A DNA stretch of 64,000 nt from Thermosynechococcus sp. HN-54 (GTDB lineage: Bacteria; Cyanobacteriota; Cyanobacteriia; Thermosynechococcales; Thermosynechococcaceae). Where the stretch lies: the NCBI RefSeq assembly GCF_023650955.1, contig NZ_CP098039.1, forward strand, positions 1 to 64,000, in the 5' to 3' direction. The stretch's first letter is position 1. The number at the start of each line of letters is the position of its first letter. The position numbers were made by a program, and so were the translations under genes. Below the pieces are notes generated by a model, which was not told the origin of the DNA, made no database searches, and saw nothing but the letters and a program-made list of their open reading frames with translations. Of the stretch, positions 46,294 to 55,918 are shown piece after piece.

Positions 46294-48405
46294 TTGACTT
46301 TGCGGGCTTTGTTGGCGGTGTTGCAGTGGATTAGTGGCGGTAGTCGCAGTGGCAAAACCTATGCCCTCGTGAGGGAGTTTGCTGAGTGGCTCCATGAAGG
46401 GCAGGACACTTCCCAATCGGTTATTCCCCGCGAGCGATCGCTCCTCTTTTTGACGGATACGGTGGAGGGTCGCCAAGCAATTCAGAGGGAAATTCAGTCT
46501 CAATTGGGCAGTGGCTACGCTCCCTACATCGCTACACCCGTGGGATTCATGCAGGACGAAGTGGAACACTTTTGGCCCCTGTTGGTGCAAGTGGGTGCGG
46601 TTCATCCCCATCCGCCTTTGCATCTTCCGCCGGAAACGGAACTGGTGTGGGCACAGCGGCTGTGGCAGCCTTGGCTTGAGAAGAATACCTTTGCTGTCCT
46701 CAGTGAAAATCGCGATCGCGCCACTCGCCATCTCCTCGATATTTTTCAACTGGCTGCCTTTGCTCGCCTTAGCCTTGATGACCTGCCCCAACTCATTTGG
46801 GATCAGCAGCTTGAGATGCCTTCAGAAACCGTGGGGGCGATCGTCAGTGTCCTGAAACAGTGGCAAAGTTGGTGTACTGCCCACAGCCTGCTCACCTACG
46901 GCATCACCACGGATTTATTCGGGCGGGTTCTCCTTGACCATCCCCGATACCAAACCTCCTTGGGGCAACGGTTTCAGTGTCTCTTTGCCGACAACACCCA
47001 CAACTATCCAGCGGTGATGGCAGACTTGCTAGAACGTCTCAAGGAACAGGGGATTAAAATTGTCCTCACCTACCAACCCGTGGGCGCCGTACGTCTTGGC
47101 CTCGGAGCCGATCCCAATGCCTTTCTCAGCCTAAAAAACCAAGCGACGGTGACTGAACGACCCCACTGCTCAGAAACCATTTTTGGCAAGACCAATCTCC
47201 AAGCTGAAATTCAAGCACGGCTGATGACCCCCCAATCCACCCTGCCTGAGAAAATTACGGCAATTCAAACCACCTCGCGGATGCAACTGTTACAGGAGGT
47301 TGTTGAAACCATTGCCACTGCCGTTCATCAGGGGATAGTGCAGCCGACGGAGATTGCTATCCTTGCGCCGGGTTTAGATAGTATTGCCCGCTATGTCCTC
47401 AGCACTGAGCTAAAAAAACGCGGCATTCCCCTTGTGATCTTCAATGAGCAACGCCCCTTAATTCAATCCCCCCACGTGCGTGCCCTGTTGACTCTGTTGA
47501 TTTTTGTTTATCCGCGAACGGGCATTTACCCAGAAGCTACGGCAGTTGCGGAGATGCTCACCGTGTTTCGGCCCCGCGAGATCGATCCAGTACGTGCTGG
47601 CTTGCTCTCCCACTATTGTTTTCAGCCGGATCTCGAGCAACCCCAACTGCTGCCGGCCACGCAGTATCGCCACTGGGATCGCTTTGGCCATCGTGCCACC
47701 GCGGCCTATGAGGACTTTCGCCATTGGCTGAGGAACCTTGATCCCCAGCAGCTCCCTGTGTATCTCCTTGAGGCTGCCATTCAGCGCTATCTCTGGCCGC
47801 AAAATCTAACGACCAGTGAATTGACTCCCCTGCGATCGCTCCTTGAGAGCACCGCCGCCTACTGGCAAATTTATGATCACCTCCCAGAGCACCGAGCCAC
47901 GCCAACGGCTGAGCGACTGCGGGAATGGATTTATCTGCTACGGCGGGGAACAGTGACGGCAGATCCAGCACCGCCATTGCGGCAATCCCAAGGGGTGCTC
48001 CTTGCCACCACGTTTCAATACCGCAGTGCCCAACTGGCTCATCGCTGGCATTTTTGGTTAGATGTTGGAAGTCCGCGCTGGCAGGAGGGCGGTTTGCAAT
48101 GCCTTTGGCAGGCACCGATCTTTTTGCGTCAAGGAGCGGCCAGTCCTAGTGCGCGGCTGTGGCAATTAGAATCGGAACGTCTAGCGCATCTATTGGTGGA
48201 TTTATGCTCACGGGTGAGCGATCGCCTGTACCTGTGCCACAGTGATTTGGCGGCCAACGGGAGAGAACAGGAAGGCTCCCTGAGTATATGGGTGGATCTG
48301 GCGGTGGGCGATCGCCTCCCCGATTCTCAAGAGGATCAAGCCCAAGCTACGACCCTCGGCACTGATGGCACTATGATAAATAACGCGATTTGCTCAACCC
48401 CATAG
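46294..48405 (+). CDS. AddB-like P-loop protein (recombination/helicase-like)
   Basis: 703 residues. The start is uncertain: TTG 46294 or GTG 46318. The P-loop GGSRSGKT lies at about 15-22. Near residue 230, CLFADNTHNYPAVMADLL has the Walker B position but Asn where UvrD-type helicases have Glu. A domain with PTEIAILAPGLDSIARYVLSTELKKRGIPLV...SPHVRALLTLL resembles the UvrD C-terminal half. It looks like AddB-type proteins that keep the helicase fold without helicase activity. I see no C-terminal iron-sulfur nuclease signature. Divergent from pxcA; its stop is 13 bp before metG. Confidence 0.7.
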   Translation: MTLRALLAVLQWISGGSRSGKTYALVREFAEWLHEGQDTSQSVIPRERSLLFLTDTVEGRQAIQREIQSQLGSGYAPYIATPVGFMQDEVEHFWPLLVQVGAVHPHPPLHLPPETELVWAQRLWQPWLEKNTFAVLSENRDRATRHLLDIFQLAAFARLSLDDLPQLIWDQQLEMPSETVGAIVSVLKQWQSWCTAHSLLTYGITTDLFGRVLLDHPRYQTSLGQRFQCLFADNTHNYPAVMADLLERLKEQGIKIVLTYQPVGAVRLGLGADPNAFLSLKNQATVTERPHCSETIFGKTNLQAEIQARLMTPQSTLPEKITAIQTTSRMQLLQEVVETIATAVHQGIVQPTEIAILAPGLDSIARYVLSTELKKRGIPLVIFNEQRPLIQSPHVRALLTLLIFVYPRTGIYPEATAVAEMLTVFRPREIDPVRAGLLSHYCFQPDLEQPQLLPATQYRHWDRFGHRATAAYEDFRHWLRNLDPQQLPVYLLEAAIQRYLWPQNLTTSELTPLRSLLESTAAYWQIYDHLPEHRATPTAERLREWIYLLRRGTVTADPAPPLRQSQGVLLATTFQYRSAQLAHRWHFWLDVGSPRWQEGGLQCLWQAPIFLRQGAASPSARLWQLESERLAHLLVDLCSRVSDRLYLCHSDLAANGREQEGSLSIWVDLAVGDRLPDSQEDQAQATTLGTDGTMINNAICSTP

Positions 48406-48418
48406 GGAGAAACACCGC

Positions 48419-50008
48419 TTGTCACCGCGCTTTTCACTGACTACCCCCCTGTACTACGTCAATGCTCTTCCCCACATTGGCAGTGCCTACACCACAATTG
48501 CTGCCGATGTACTGGCTCGTTTTTATCGGTTGCAGGGCTATCAGGTGCGGTTCATTACCGGTACCGATGAGCATGGCCAGAAAATTGAGCGTACAGCACA
48601 ACAGCGAGGTCTCAGTCCTCAAGCCCACTGTGATGAAATTGCCGCTGGCTTTCAAACCCTCTGGCAGCAACTGCATATCCAGTACGATCGCTTTAGCCGC
48701 ACCACTAGTCCTCGCCATCAGGCAATTGTCACTGAGTTTTTTCAGCGGGTCTGGGACAACGGCGACATTTACCTCGGTCAGCAGCAGGGTTGGTACTGCG
48801 TCGAGTGCGAGGAGTTCAAGGAAGAACGGGAGTTACTTGACGGTCAGCGCTGTCCCATTCATGTCAACCGCGCGGTGGAATGGCGAGACGAGCGCAACTA
48901 TTTTTTCCGTCTCTCGAAGTATCAGCAAGCGCTGCTGGACTACTACGCTGAACATCCTGACTTTGTGCAGCCCCCTAGCCGTCGCAATGAGGTGCTGAGT
49001 TTTATTGAGCGGGGGCTTCAGGACTTTTCCATTTCGCGGGTGAACTTGGCCTGGGGCTTTCCCGTGCCTACAGACCCAGAGCAAACCCTCTATGTCTGGT
49101 TTGATGCCCTCTTGGGCTATGTCACGGCGCTCCTTGAACCGGAGGATGAGCCAACCCTCGCCAATGCCCTCAAAACGTGGTGGCCAATTAACCTGCACAT
49201 GATTGGTAAGGATATTCTGCGCTTCCATGCGATTTCTTGGCCTGCAATGTTGATGTCTGCGGGTTTAGCGTTACCGCAGCAGATCTTTGTCCATGGCTTT
49301 CTCACGAAGGATGGTCAAAAAATGGGCAAAAGTCTGGGGAATACCCTTGATCCCTTTGGCTTGGTGGCACAATACGGTGCCGATGCGGTGCGCTACTACT
49401 TCATGAAGGAGGTGGAGTTTGGTCGCGATGGGGACTTTAGTGAGACCCGCTTTGTCAATATCCTCAATGCGGATCTGGCCAATGATCTAGGGAATTTGCT
49501 CAATCGCACGCTGAAAATGGCGTGGAAATATACCGATGGGAAGGTGCCCAATGTCCAAGGGTCAGCGATTCCACGCGAGCATCCCCTGCGGCAACTGGCA
49601 GAACACCTCTGCCAAACCTATGGCCAAGGGTATCGGCAACTGGCCTTCCATGAGGTGTGTCAACAGGCACTGACGCTGGCACGGGCAGGGAATAAGTTCC
49701 TTGATGAAGAGGCACCTTGGAAACGCTATAAGGCTGGAGAAACTCAAGCAGTTGCGGAAATCCTCTATTGTGTCTTGGAGTCAGTGCGCCTTGTGGCCTA
49801 TGTCCTGGCCCCGATTATCCCCCAACTGAGTGAGGCCATCTATGGACAGTTGGGCTACAATGTGAAATTTAAAGGATCAGTTGCCCCAGACCTTTTGGGC
49901 GATCGCCAAGCCCAGTGGGGTGTTTTACCTGCGTCACAATCTCTGGCCAATCCAGAGCCGATTTTCCAAAAACTGTCGCTCCCTGCAACCGTCGCCGATT
50001 CCCCTTGA
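48419..50008 (+). CDS. metG: Methionyl-tRNA synthetase
   Basis: Charges tRNA-Met and initiator tRNA. TTG start supported by AGGGAG 9 bases upstream, giving 529 residues. The class I signatures are PHIGSAYTT (HIGH) near the N-terminus and DGQKMGKSLGN (KMSKS) near residue 300. The connective peptide has a zinc-type segment WYCVECEE...RCPIH. It lacks the C-terminal tRNA-binding Trbp111-like domain of longer forms, as usual for this class. Probably cotranscribed with the AddB-like gene. Confidence 0.95.
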   Translation: MSPRFSLTTPLYYVNALPHIGSAYTTIAADVLARFYRLQGYQVRFITGTDEHGQKIERTAQQRGLSPQAHCDEIAAGFQTLWQQLHIQYDRFSRTTSPRHQAIVTEFFQRVWDNGDIYLGQQQGWYCVECEEFKEERELLDGQRCPIHVNRAVEWRDERNYFFRLSKYQQALLDYYAEHPDFVQPPSRRNEVLSFIERGLQDFSISRVNLAWGFPVPTDPEQTLYVWFDALLGYVTALLEPEDEPTLANALKTWWPINLHMIGKDILRFHAISWPAMLMSAGLALPQQIFVHGFLTKDGQKMGKSLGNTLDPFGLVAQYGADAVRYYFMKEVEFGRDGDFSETRFVNILNADLANDLGNLLNRTLKMAWKYTDGKVPNVQGSAIPREHPLRQLAEHLCQTYGQGYRQLAFHEVCQQALTLARAGNKFLDEEAPWKRYKAGETQAVAEILYCVLESVRLVAYVLAPIIPQLSEAIYGQLGYNVKFKGSVAPDLLGDRQAQWGVLPASQSLANPEPIFQKLSLPATVADSP

Positions 50009-50073
50009 CGCGCGATACGCTAGAGGTATGACTTCATATTTCGATAACACACTTTTTTTGAGATGATTTCTAC

Positions 50074-50772
50074 ATGGTTACATCTTCGTCTTCAGTTATT
50101 TACACACCAGAACAGGTGTTACAAAATCGCGGGCGCGTTGCCATCTTTATTGATGGCTCGAACCTCTTCTATGCAGCACTGCAACTGGGTATCGAAATTG
50201 ACTATTCAAAGCTCCTCTGCCACCTGACCCAAGGCTCGCGGCTCTTTCGCTCCTTCTTCTACACGGGGGTTGACCCCACCAATGAAAAACAGCAGGGGTT
50301 TTTGCTGTGGATGCGCCGCAATGGCTATCGTGTTGTCTCCAAGGAACTCGTCCAACTCCCCGATGGTTCTAAAAAGGCGAATCTTGACGTGGAAATTGCC
50401 GTGGATATGATGGCACTGGTGGGCTGCTATGATACTGCCATCTTGGTCAGCGGCGATGGCGATTTGGCCTATGCGGTGGATGCGGTGAGTTATCGCGGGG
50501 CACGGGTTGAGGTGGTGAGCTTGCGATCGATGACGAGCGATAGCCTCATTAACGTTGCTGATCGCTACATTGATCTGGAGAGCATTCGCGAAGAAATCCA
50601 AAAAGCACCCCGACCGACCTATACCTACCGCCCCGTCACGGGTAGCCTGACGCCACCCCCCATTGTGACTCCCCATTGGGGTCAAGAACCTCCTGAAACC
50701 CAAGAGACGTCTGCTGCTGAAGACTCACCAGAGACCCTAGACAACCTCGACAATAACAATGCGTCTGCTTAG
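50074..50772 (+). CDS. labA: LabA-type NYN-domain protein
   Basis: 232 residues. NYN (PIN-like) RNase fold: RVAIFIDGSNLFYAALQ with the first Asp, KANLDVEIAVDMMAL, and ILVSGDGDLAYAVDAV, which contribute acidic metal-site residues. In Synechococcus LabA is an output-pathway negative regulator of clock-controlled transcription, and related proteins may act on RNA. The C-terminal 60 residues are Pro/Glu-rich and likely disordered. The last 14 bases overlap lptC, so translation of the two is coupled. Confidence 0.85.
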   Translation: MVTSSSSVIYTPEQVLQNRGRVAIFIDGSNLFYAALQLGIEIDYSKLLCHLTQGSRLFRSFFYTGVDPTNEKQQGFLLWMRRNGYRVVSKELVQLPDGSKKANLDVEIAVDMMALVGCYDTAILVSGDGDLAYAVDAVSYRGARVEVVSLRSMTSDSLINVADRYIDLESIREEIQKAPRPTYTYRPVTGSLTPPPIVTPHWGQEPPETQETSAAEDSPETLDNLDNNNASA

Positions 50773-51988
50773 AAGCACCCTACCACTCTGTCTTTTGCTG
50801 GCCTTAGCCGGCTGTGGTTGGGTGGATCAATGGGTAGGCGAGGAGCCATCGCCAGAACCAGAGATTACGGGTGAGGTGCAGCTCCAGAATCTCACCCTGC
50901 GCCAGACCAATGAAAAAGGTCAACTCCTCTGGCTTCTGCAAGCGGCGGGAGCACGCTACCAAGATGACGATCGCCAGCAACTGGAGATTCAAAACTTAAC
51001 GGGAGAATTAAAGGCAGAGGGCAAGCCCGCCTACAAGGTGGCAGCCAAGGTGGTCAAGGTGCGACAGCGGCAGGGACAGCTCTGGATTGAGGGCCGCACC
51101 ACGCTCACCGATCTCCAGCACAAGGGCAGGATTGTGGCCGATCAATTGGTTTGGCAGGGCGATCGCGGGGTGCTCATTGCCCAGAAAAACCTACAAGCCC
51201 GCTATCCCCAAGTCACCGTTACCGCCAAGCGCCTCGAAGCCGATAGCCAACGCCAAGAACTGCGTGCCCTCAATGCTGTTCAGGTGACTTCAGCAGCCAA
51301 GGAGGTTAAAGATCTGCGGCTCAACACCGAGAGTCTAGTCTGGCAGCAGCAGCCCAATCGCCTATTGGCAGGGGTTGTGGGTGAAGGGGGCGTCACAGTT
51401 GTCGGTGTGGCGGGCGATCGCCAAGGGCAGCGGCTACAAGCCCAAAGGGCGATTTGGTCAATTAGTGATCAAGTGGTCACCCTTGAGGGGGGCGTACAGG
51501 TGCAACTTCCTGACCCTGCCCTACGGGTTGATGGAGAAATGGTGCGCTGGTTGATTCCCCAGCAGCAATTGGTGAGCGATCGCCCCCTGCGCGTAGCGTA
51601 CCCCACCCAAGGAATTCAAGGACAGGCCAATCGCGGTGTCTTCCTGATTGCTGAAAACCGCGCCATCTTTGACAATGCCCAAATCAATAGCCAACCCCAA
51701 CAGGCGCAACTGCGTGCCCAACGCCTCAATTGGTGGATTCCTCAACAGCGGGTGGAAGCCAGTGGTCAAGTGGAAATCCAGCGCCCCAATGCCCACCTAC
51801 GCACCGCTCAACTGATCTGGCGCATTCCCCAACAGGAAGTGGAAGCCCAAGGGGGGGTCTTTTACCGCCAGAGCCATCCCCGTCTCCAAGTTCAGGGACA
51901 GCGGGCAAAAGGGTGGCTCGATCGTCAGGAGGTGATTGTCAGTGGCAATGTTCAAAGTGAAGTGCCGGTGCAACTACGCCTCCCCTAA
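50759..51988 (+). CDS. lptC: LptC-family lipopolysaccharide-export protein
   Basis: 409 residues, a lipoprotein signal with lipobox LAGC (Cys about 19). The remainder is a regular series of beta strands (LQNLTLRQTNEKGQLLWLLQAAGARYQ, TLTDLQHKGRIVADQLVWQ and many similar) typical of the LptC/OstA beta-jellyroll. It should form the periplasmic bridge that passes LPS toward the outer membrane. It is about twice the length of proteobacterial LptC, the usual case in cyanobacteria, which fuse extra strands. ATP-binding and permease partners are not nearby. Confidence 0.82.
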   Translation: MRLLRSTLPLCLLLALAGCGWVDQWVGEEPSPEPEITGEVQLQNLTLRQTNEKGQLLWLLQAAGARYQDDDRQQLEIQNLTGELKAEGKPAYKVAAKVVKVRQRQGQLWIEGRTTLTDLQHKGRIVADQLVWQGDRGVLIAQKNLQARYPQVTVTAKRLEADSQRQELRALNAVQVTSAAKEVKDLRLNTESLVWQQQPNRLLAGVVGEGGVTVVGVAGDRQGQRLQAQRAIWSISDQVVTLEGGVQVQLPDPALRVDGEMVRWLIPQQQLVSDRPLRVAYPTQGIQGQANRGVFLIAENRAIFDNAQINSQPQQAQLRAQRLNWWIPQQRVEASGQVEIQRPNAHLRTAQLIWRIPQQEVEAQGGVFYRQSHPRLQVQGQRAKGWLDRQEVIVSGNVQSEVPVQLRLP

Positions 51989-52021
51989 ACCTATGGTAGA
52001 GATAGCGACAATCTTTGCCCT

Positions 52022-52615
52022 ATGAGTGCTGCACCATTGCAAATTCTTGACTTGGGGGGTGAGATTCTCCTCTTCCAGCGTTTGATTCCGGCTCGCCAGT
52101 GTCAGCAAGTGATTGCTACGGCTGAGAAGGTGGGGTTTGAGGATGCGCAAATTCTCATGGGGACGGTGGATCGCTCGGTGCGCGGTGGCGGCCTACTACG
52201 CTTTGATCCCCAAGACCCTCAACAGGACAAGATGCGGCAGATTCTTCTCCAAGCCACACAAACGATTCAAATCGTCCTCTACCAGCACTATGGCATTCGC
52301 TTTCCTGAAATTGAGAACTTCTCGATCCTGCGCTATCGGGTGGGTGAGGGCTATCGCCGCCATGTGGACAACCTATTGCTGGCCAGTCGGCAAATGGAAC
52401 TGGCACAAGGTATTCCCACGCGGGATGTGAGTCTTGTGGGCTACCTGAACGAGGACTTTCAAGGGGGAGAAACCTACTTCGATCGCCAAGGGGTGAAGGT
52501 CACGCCTCGCACCGGTGATGTCGTTGTTTTTCCCGCCTACTACACCCATCCCCATACGGCTTTACCAGTGGTGCAGGGCACCAAATATGCCTTTGCCACT
52601 TGGTTATTCTATTGA
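52022..52615 (+). CDS. 2-oxoglutarate/Fe(II)-dependent oxygenase
   Basis: 197 residues of the prolyl-4-hydroxylase-like fold. Iron ligands: RRHVDN (His-x-Asp) near residue 117 and the distal His in YYTHPHTALPV near 178, with the 2-oxoglutarate-anchoring basic residue in GTKYAF. VSLVGYLNEDFQGGETYF is the standard strand pair. Substrate unknown; a protein or small molecule is possible. It lies 33 bp after lptC. Confidence 0.85.
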   Translation: MSAAPLQILDLGGEILLFQRLIPARQCQQVIATAEKVGFEDAQILMGTVDRSVRGGGLLRFDPQDPQQDKMRQILLQATQTIQIVLYQHYGIRFPEIENFSILRYRVGEGYRRHVDNLLLASRQMELAQGIPTRDVSLVGYLNEDFQGGETYFDRQGVKVTPRTGDVVVFPAYYTHPHTALPVVQGTKYAFATWLFY

Positions 52616-52658
52616 TGGATGAATGATGAACCCTTTAGGCAATAACTAGGCAACGACA

Positions 52659-53189
52659 ATGACTAAACCCCTGCGCTTCAAAACCTCGCCCTTGATTTCT
52701 GGAACGCTCATTGCCCTTTATGGTGCCCTCACGCTTCCCCTCCCCCTGCTGGCAGTGCAGACGGCGGCTCCGGTGTCACCTCAGCTGCTTTGGGGAGCGA
52801 TCGCCCTTGGCGGCCTTTTGCTCTGGGGTGCGCTGAGTCAACGGGTAGAGCTAGATGCTGAGGGCATCCGTCTCACCTATCCCCGCTGGGTCCCCCCCTT
52901 CTTGCGGCGGCAGTGGCAACTGGCTTGGTCAGACATTCAGGGTCTTCAGCCCCGCCGTACTAGCCAAGGGGGCTTGGTTTATTACCTTGTGACTGCCACA
53001 GGTCAGGGGTATCTCTTGCCGATGCGAGTGGCGGGGTTTGCCCAAATGATGCGTGCCATCGAAGCCCATACGGGGTTGCCTACAGAGGGTGTTAAACCCC
53101 TTGCTCAGCCATGGATGTACGGTATTTTGGCAATTTTTACCCTACTGTTGGCAGCGGTTGATCTGTGGGTTTTGACCACTGTGGGATAA
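52659..53189 (+). CDS. Small membrane protein with PH-like region, unknown function
   Basis: 176 residues. Two adjacent hydrophobic helices near the start (about 12-34, 43-62) precede a beta-rich part (VELDAEGIRLTYPRWVPPF, WQLAWSDIQGLQPRR, YLVTATGQGYLLPM). One C-terminal helix (about 152-172) ends it. The beta segment has the rhythm of bacterial PH-like domains. No known family assigned. Follows the oxygenase by 43 bp. Confidence 0.65.
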   Translation: MTKPLRFKTSPLISGTLIALYGALTLPLPLLAVQTAAPVSPQLLWGAIALGGLLLWGALSQRVELDAEGIRLTYPRWVPPFLRRQWQLAWSDIQGLQPRRTSQGGLVYYLVTATGQGYLLPMRVAGFAQMMRAIEAHTGLPTEGVKPLAQPWMYGILAIFTLLLAAVDLWVLTTVG

Positions 53190-53220
53190 TAGGGGCGTGT
53201 TGAAGTGCTGAGCGATAACC

Positions 53221-53673
53221 ATGAGTGCGAATCGGTTTGTGGCATACCTGCGCCGGGGGCTGCTGTGTGTGCTCCTAAGTGTGTTGTGCTGGTCTAGTAT
53301 TGCAACTTTGCCGGCGATCGCCACCATTCAAGTGCGACTTTTTGACCTAAGTTACCACGGATGCCCGCCGGAGATTGGTGAAGGTTCAGTCACACCCGGA
53401 GGCACCACCCTCAAGGCCAACTGCTATTTGATTACGGGCAAAGCAGAAAATAAATCAGGTAAGACGGTGGTGGATGCTGATGTCTTTGGTCGCATTTATG
53501 ATGCCAATGGCAATCCTGTCCTGCAAAACCGCACACGGGTTGGCACCATTGAGGTGATTCCACCGGGGATCAGCGATTTTGAAATTCGCATTAGTGTCCC
53601 CTACGACCAACCGCCACCTTTACAACTGGAGCAATTTAAGGCCTCTGGCTTTACGGCAAAAGTACGGGGTTAA
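53221..53673 (+). CDS. Exported protein with FxLYD-like fold, unknown function
   Basis: 150 residues, Sec signal peptide (about 1-35: LLCVLLSVLCWSSIATLPAIA). The mature part has two cysteines (GCPPE and NCYLI) that may pair. A strand series YLITGKAENKSGKTVVDADVFGRIYDANGNPV follows, then ISDFEIRISVPYDQPP, as in FxLYD/immunoglobulin-like exported domains. Probably periplasmic or thylakoid lumenal. Function not known. Confidence 0.65.
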   Translation: MSANRFVAYLRRGLLCVLLSVLCWSSIATLPAIATIQVRLFDLSYHGCPPEIGEGSVTPGGTTLKANCYLITGKAENKSGKTVVDADVFGRIYDANGNPVLQNRTRVGTIEVIPPGISDFEIRISVPYDQPPPLQLEQFKASGFTAKVRG

Positions 53674-53789
53674 GCCACTGAGTGCCTCCACAAACTCGCG
53701 CTGACGGGTAAAAATTGTGATACCCTAGAACGCTTGATGCTCCCTTTTTTCTGGGAATACTTTGTAGTTATATTCCCAAAGGATCGCGT

Positions 53790-53876
53790 GTGATTTCTAA
53801 ACGCTTAGCCATTTTGGGAGGGGTTCCCTGTTCTTTGAGTGCCAATGTTGTGGTTGCTGGACTGGTTCATCTATAG
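53790..53876 (+). CDS. Possible 28-residue hydrophobic small protein or leader peptide
   Basis: GTG-initiated frame (MISKRLAILGGVP...VVVAGLVHL) with AAAGGA about 9 bases upstream and a stop 14 bp before the ftn2 start. The hydrophobic C-terminal half could cross a membrane once. It resembles none of the photosystem, cytochrome b6f or NDH small subunits I know. It may be a real small protein, a leader affecting ftn2, or chance. Confidence 0.25.
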   Translation: MISKRLAILGGVPCSLSANVVVAGLVHL

Positions 53877-53890
53877 AGGTTTGGGTTCAG

Positions 53891-55918
53891 GTGCGCATTC
53901 CCCTCGATTACTACCAAGTGTTGGGTGTGCCAATTCAGGCAACGCCGGAGCAAATTGAGCAAGCGTTTCAGGATCGGCTGTTGCAACTGCCCACCCATCA
54001 GCACTCCCCCACCACCGTTGCCACCCGTCGTGAACTCATTGAGCAAGCCTATGCAGTTCTGCGGGAACCTGAGCAGCGCCATGCCTACGATCGCCAGTGC
54101 CGCACCGTTGATTCCGATGATTTGATTGCCCAGTTGGATTCCGATGCCACTGCTCCCCAACTTGAAATCAGTGATCAGCAATTTTCGGGGGCACTCCTCC
54201 TGCTCTATGAACTGGGGAACTACTCCCAAGTGGTCAAACTGGGAGAACAATTTCTGAAGGGGGATGCTTTTGATCTCAACCGCCCCTATACTTCCTCTGC
54301 CGCCGTTGCCGACATTACCCTCACTGTGGCTTTGGCCTATCTAGAATTGGGACGCGAGGAATGGCAGCGGCAGTCCTACCAAGCAGCCGCCTCTCGCCTA
54401 GAAGCTGGTCTCAGGGTACTTCAGCGGGCGAACCTTTTTCCCGACCTCCAGGAGCAATTTCAGACGGAACTGAATCGCCTACGTCCCTACCGAATTCTGG
54501 AGTTACTGGCTCTGCCTCTATCCGATAGTGTCAATCGACAGCGGGGTATTTTATTGCTGCGGGAGATGCTCAGCGATCGCGGAGGCATTGAAGGTCGCCA
54601 TGATGACTACTCTGGCCTAGGGGTGGAGGATTTTCTCAAGTTTATTTTGCAACTGCGCAGCCATTTGACCACCGCAGAACAGCAGGAACTCTTTGAGCGG
54701 GAATCGCGGCGTCCGTCAGCGGTGGCGACCTATCTAGCGGTGCATGCCTTGGTGGCACGGGGGGTGCATGAACTTCAGCCAAGCTATATCCGTCGCGCCA
54801 AGGATTTACTAGAGCGGCTTCTCCCCAATCAAGATATCTATCTCGAACTGGCCAGTTGCCTGTTGCTATTGGGACAACCCACTGAGGCATTGGCAGCCCT
54901 TGAAAAAAGTCAGGATCAGCAGAGCCTCGCCTTTATCCGCCGCCATTCCAGTGATTCCCCAGATCTACTGCCGGGGCTTTACTACTACACCGAACAATGG
55001 CTGAGGGAGGAAATTTATCCAGCCTTTCAGGATTTAGGCGAAACCCCCGTTGCCTTGGAGACCTACTTTGCTGATCCCAATATCCAAACTTACCTAGAGG
55101 CTCTCAGTGACGACTCTATTGCCCCTGAGCCAACTAGCACCACTGCCTCTGCCCTACCCGAAGTCATTAGACCCACGGTGGCTGTGCCGCCGCCCGTCTC
55201 CTTCACAGCGGAAACGTTGCCCTTAGAGTATCATACTGGGCTGGGTCAAGGCTTGTCGGCATCGGCTGCTACCGCTTCTTCAACCGCAACGCAGACAGTC
55301 ACGCCCCCAGCATCCACTCGCAAACGGCGCAGCCCTCCAACCAGTTGCCATAAAAAACGTCAGGCTTGTTTTTGGATGGGTGCAGGGGTTGTTCTTGTTG
55401 GGTTAGGAGCTTTAGCAAAAGTCTATTGGCCAGCCAAAACGGCTGAAGCCCCCACCCCGCCACTGCCAGTGACCCCGATGCCAACTCCTGTGGCAACGCC
55501 GACCCCGACGCCACAACCAACGACCTTAGCCACCACCTTAACGCCCGAGATGACGCGCGCTCGCCTCCGTACGTGGCAGCAAATTAAAGCCCAAGCCTTG
55601 GGTAGGACGTTTCAAGTGGACAAACTCGCAACCATTTTGGCAGAACCAGAACTCAGCCGCTGGCGATCGCGGGCACAAAGCCTTAAATCTGAGGGTAGCC
55701 ATTGGGTGTATACTCTGCGGAACCTAGAGGTGAAGGCAGTGCGTCCTCAAGGGGGCGATCGCGTGGAGGTGTTGGCAGAAGTGGATGAGGATGCCCGTTT
55801 TTATGAACAGGGGACACTGCGCAATGATATTTCCTATAGCGATCCCTACCGCGTGATCTACACTTTTACTCGGCGGGGCGATCGTTGGCTGATTCAACGG
55901 ATGCAGGTGGTTAGCTAA
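53891..55918 (+). CDS. ftn2: Cell-division protein Ftn2/ZipN (ARC6 family)
   Basis: Anchors FtsZ at midcell in cyanobacteria, the ancestor of plastid ARC6. 675 residues from GTG. The N-terminal J-like domain (IPLDYYQVLGVPIQATPEQIEQAF to PEQRHAYDRQ) lacks the HPD triad typical of DnaJ. A long helical TPR-like cytoplasmic part follows, then one transmembrane helix at about 490-512 (FWMGAGVVLVGLGAL), a Pro/Thr linker and a C-terminal IMS-type domain (RLRTWQQIKAQALG...RVIYTFTRRGDRWLIQRMQV). Convergent overlap of 8 bp with the ABC permease gene. Confidence 0.9.
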   Translation: MRIPLDYYQVLGVPIQATPEQIEQAFQDRLLQLPTHQHSPTTVATRRELIEQAYAVLREPEQRHAYDRQCRTVDSDDLIAQLDSDATAPQLEISDQQFSGALLLLYELGNYSQVVKLGEQFLKGDAFDLNRPYTSSAAVADITLTVALAYLELGREEWQRQSYQAAASRLEAGLRVLQRANLFPDLQEQFQTELNRLRPYRILELLALPLSDSVNRQRGILLLREMLSDRGGIEGRHDDYSGLGVEDFLKFILQLRSHLTTAEQQELFERESRRPSAVATYLAVHALVARGVHELQPSYIRRAKDLLERLLPNQDIYLELASCLLLLGQPTEALAALEKSQDQQSLAFIRRHSSDSPDLLPGLYYYTEQWLREEIYPAFQDLGETPVALETYFADPNIQTYLEALSDDSIAPEPTSTTASALPEVIRPTVAVPPPVSFTAETLPLEYHTGLGQGLSASAATASSTATQTVTPPASTRKRRSPPTSCHKKRQACFWMGAGVVLVGLGALAKVYWPAKTAEAPTPPLPVTPMPTPVATPTPTPQPTTLATTLTPEMTRARLRTWQQIKAQALGRTFQVDKLATILAEPELSRWRSRAQSLKSEGSHWVYTLRNLEVKAVRPQGGDRVEVLAEVDEDARFYEQGTLRNDISYSDPYRVIYTFTRRGDRWLIQRMQVVS

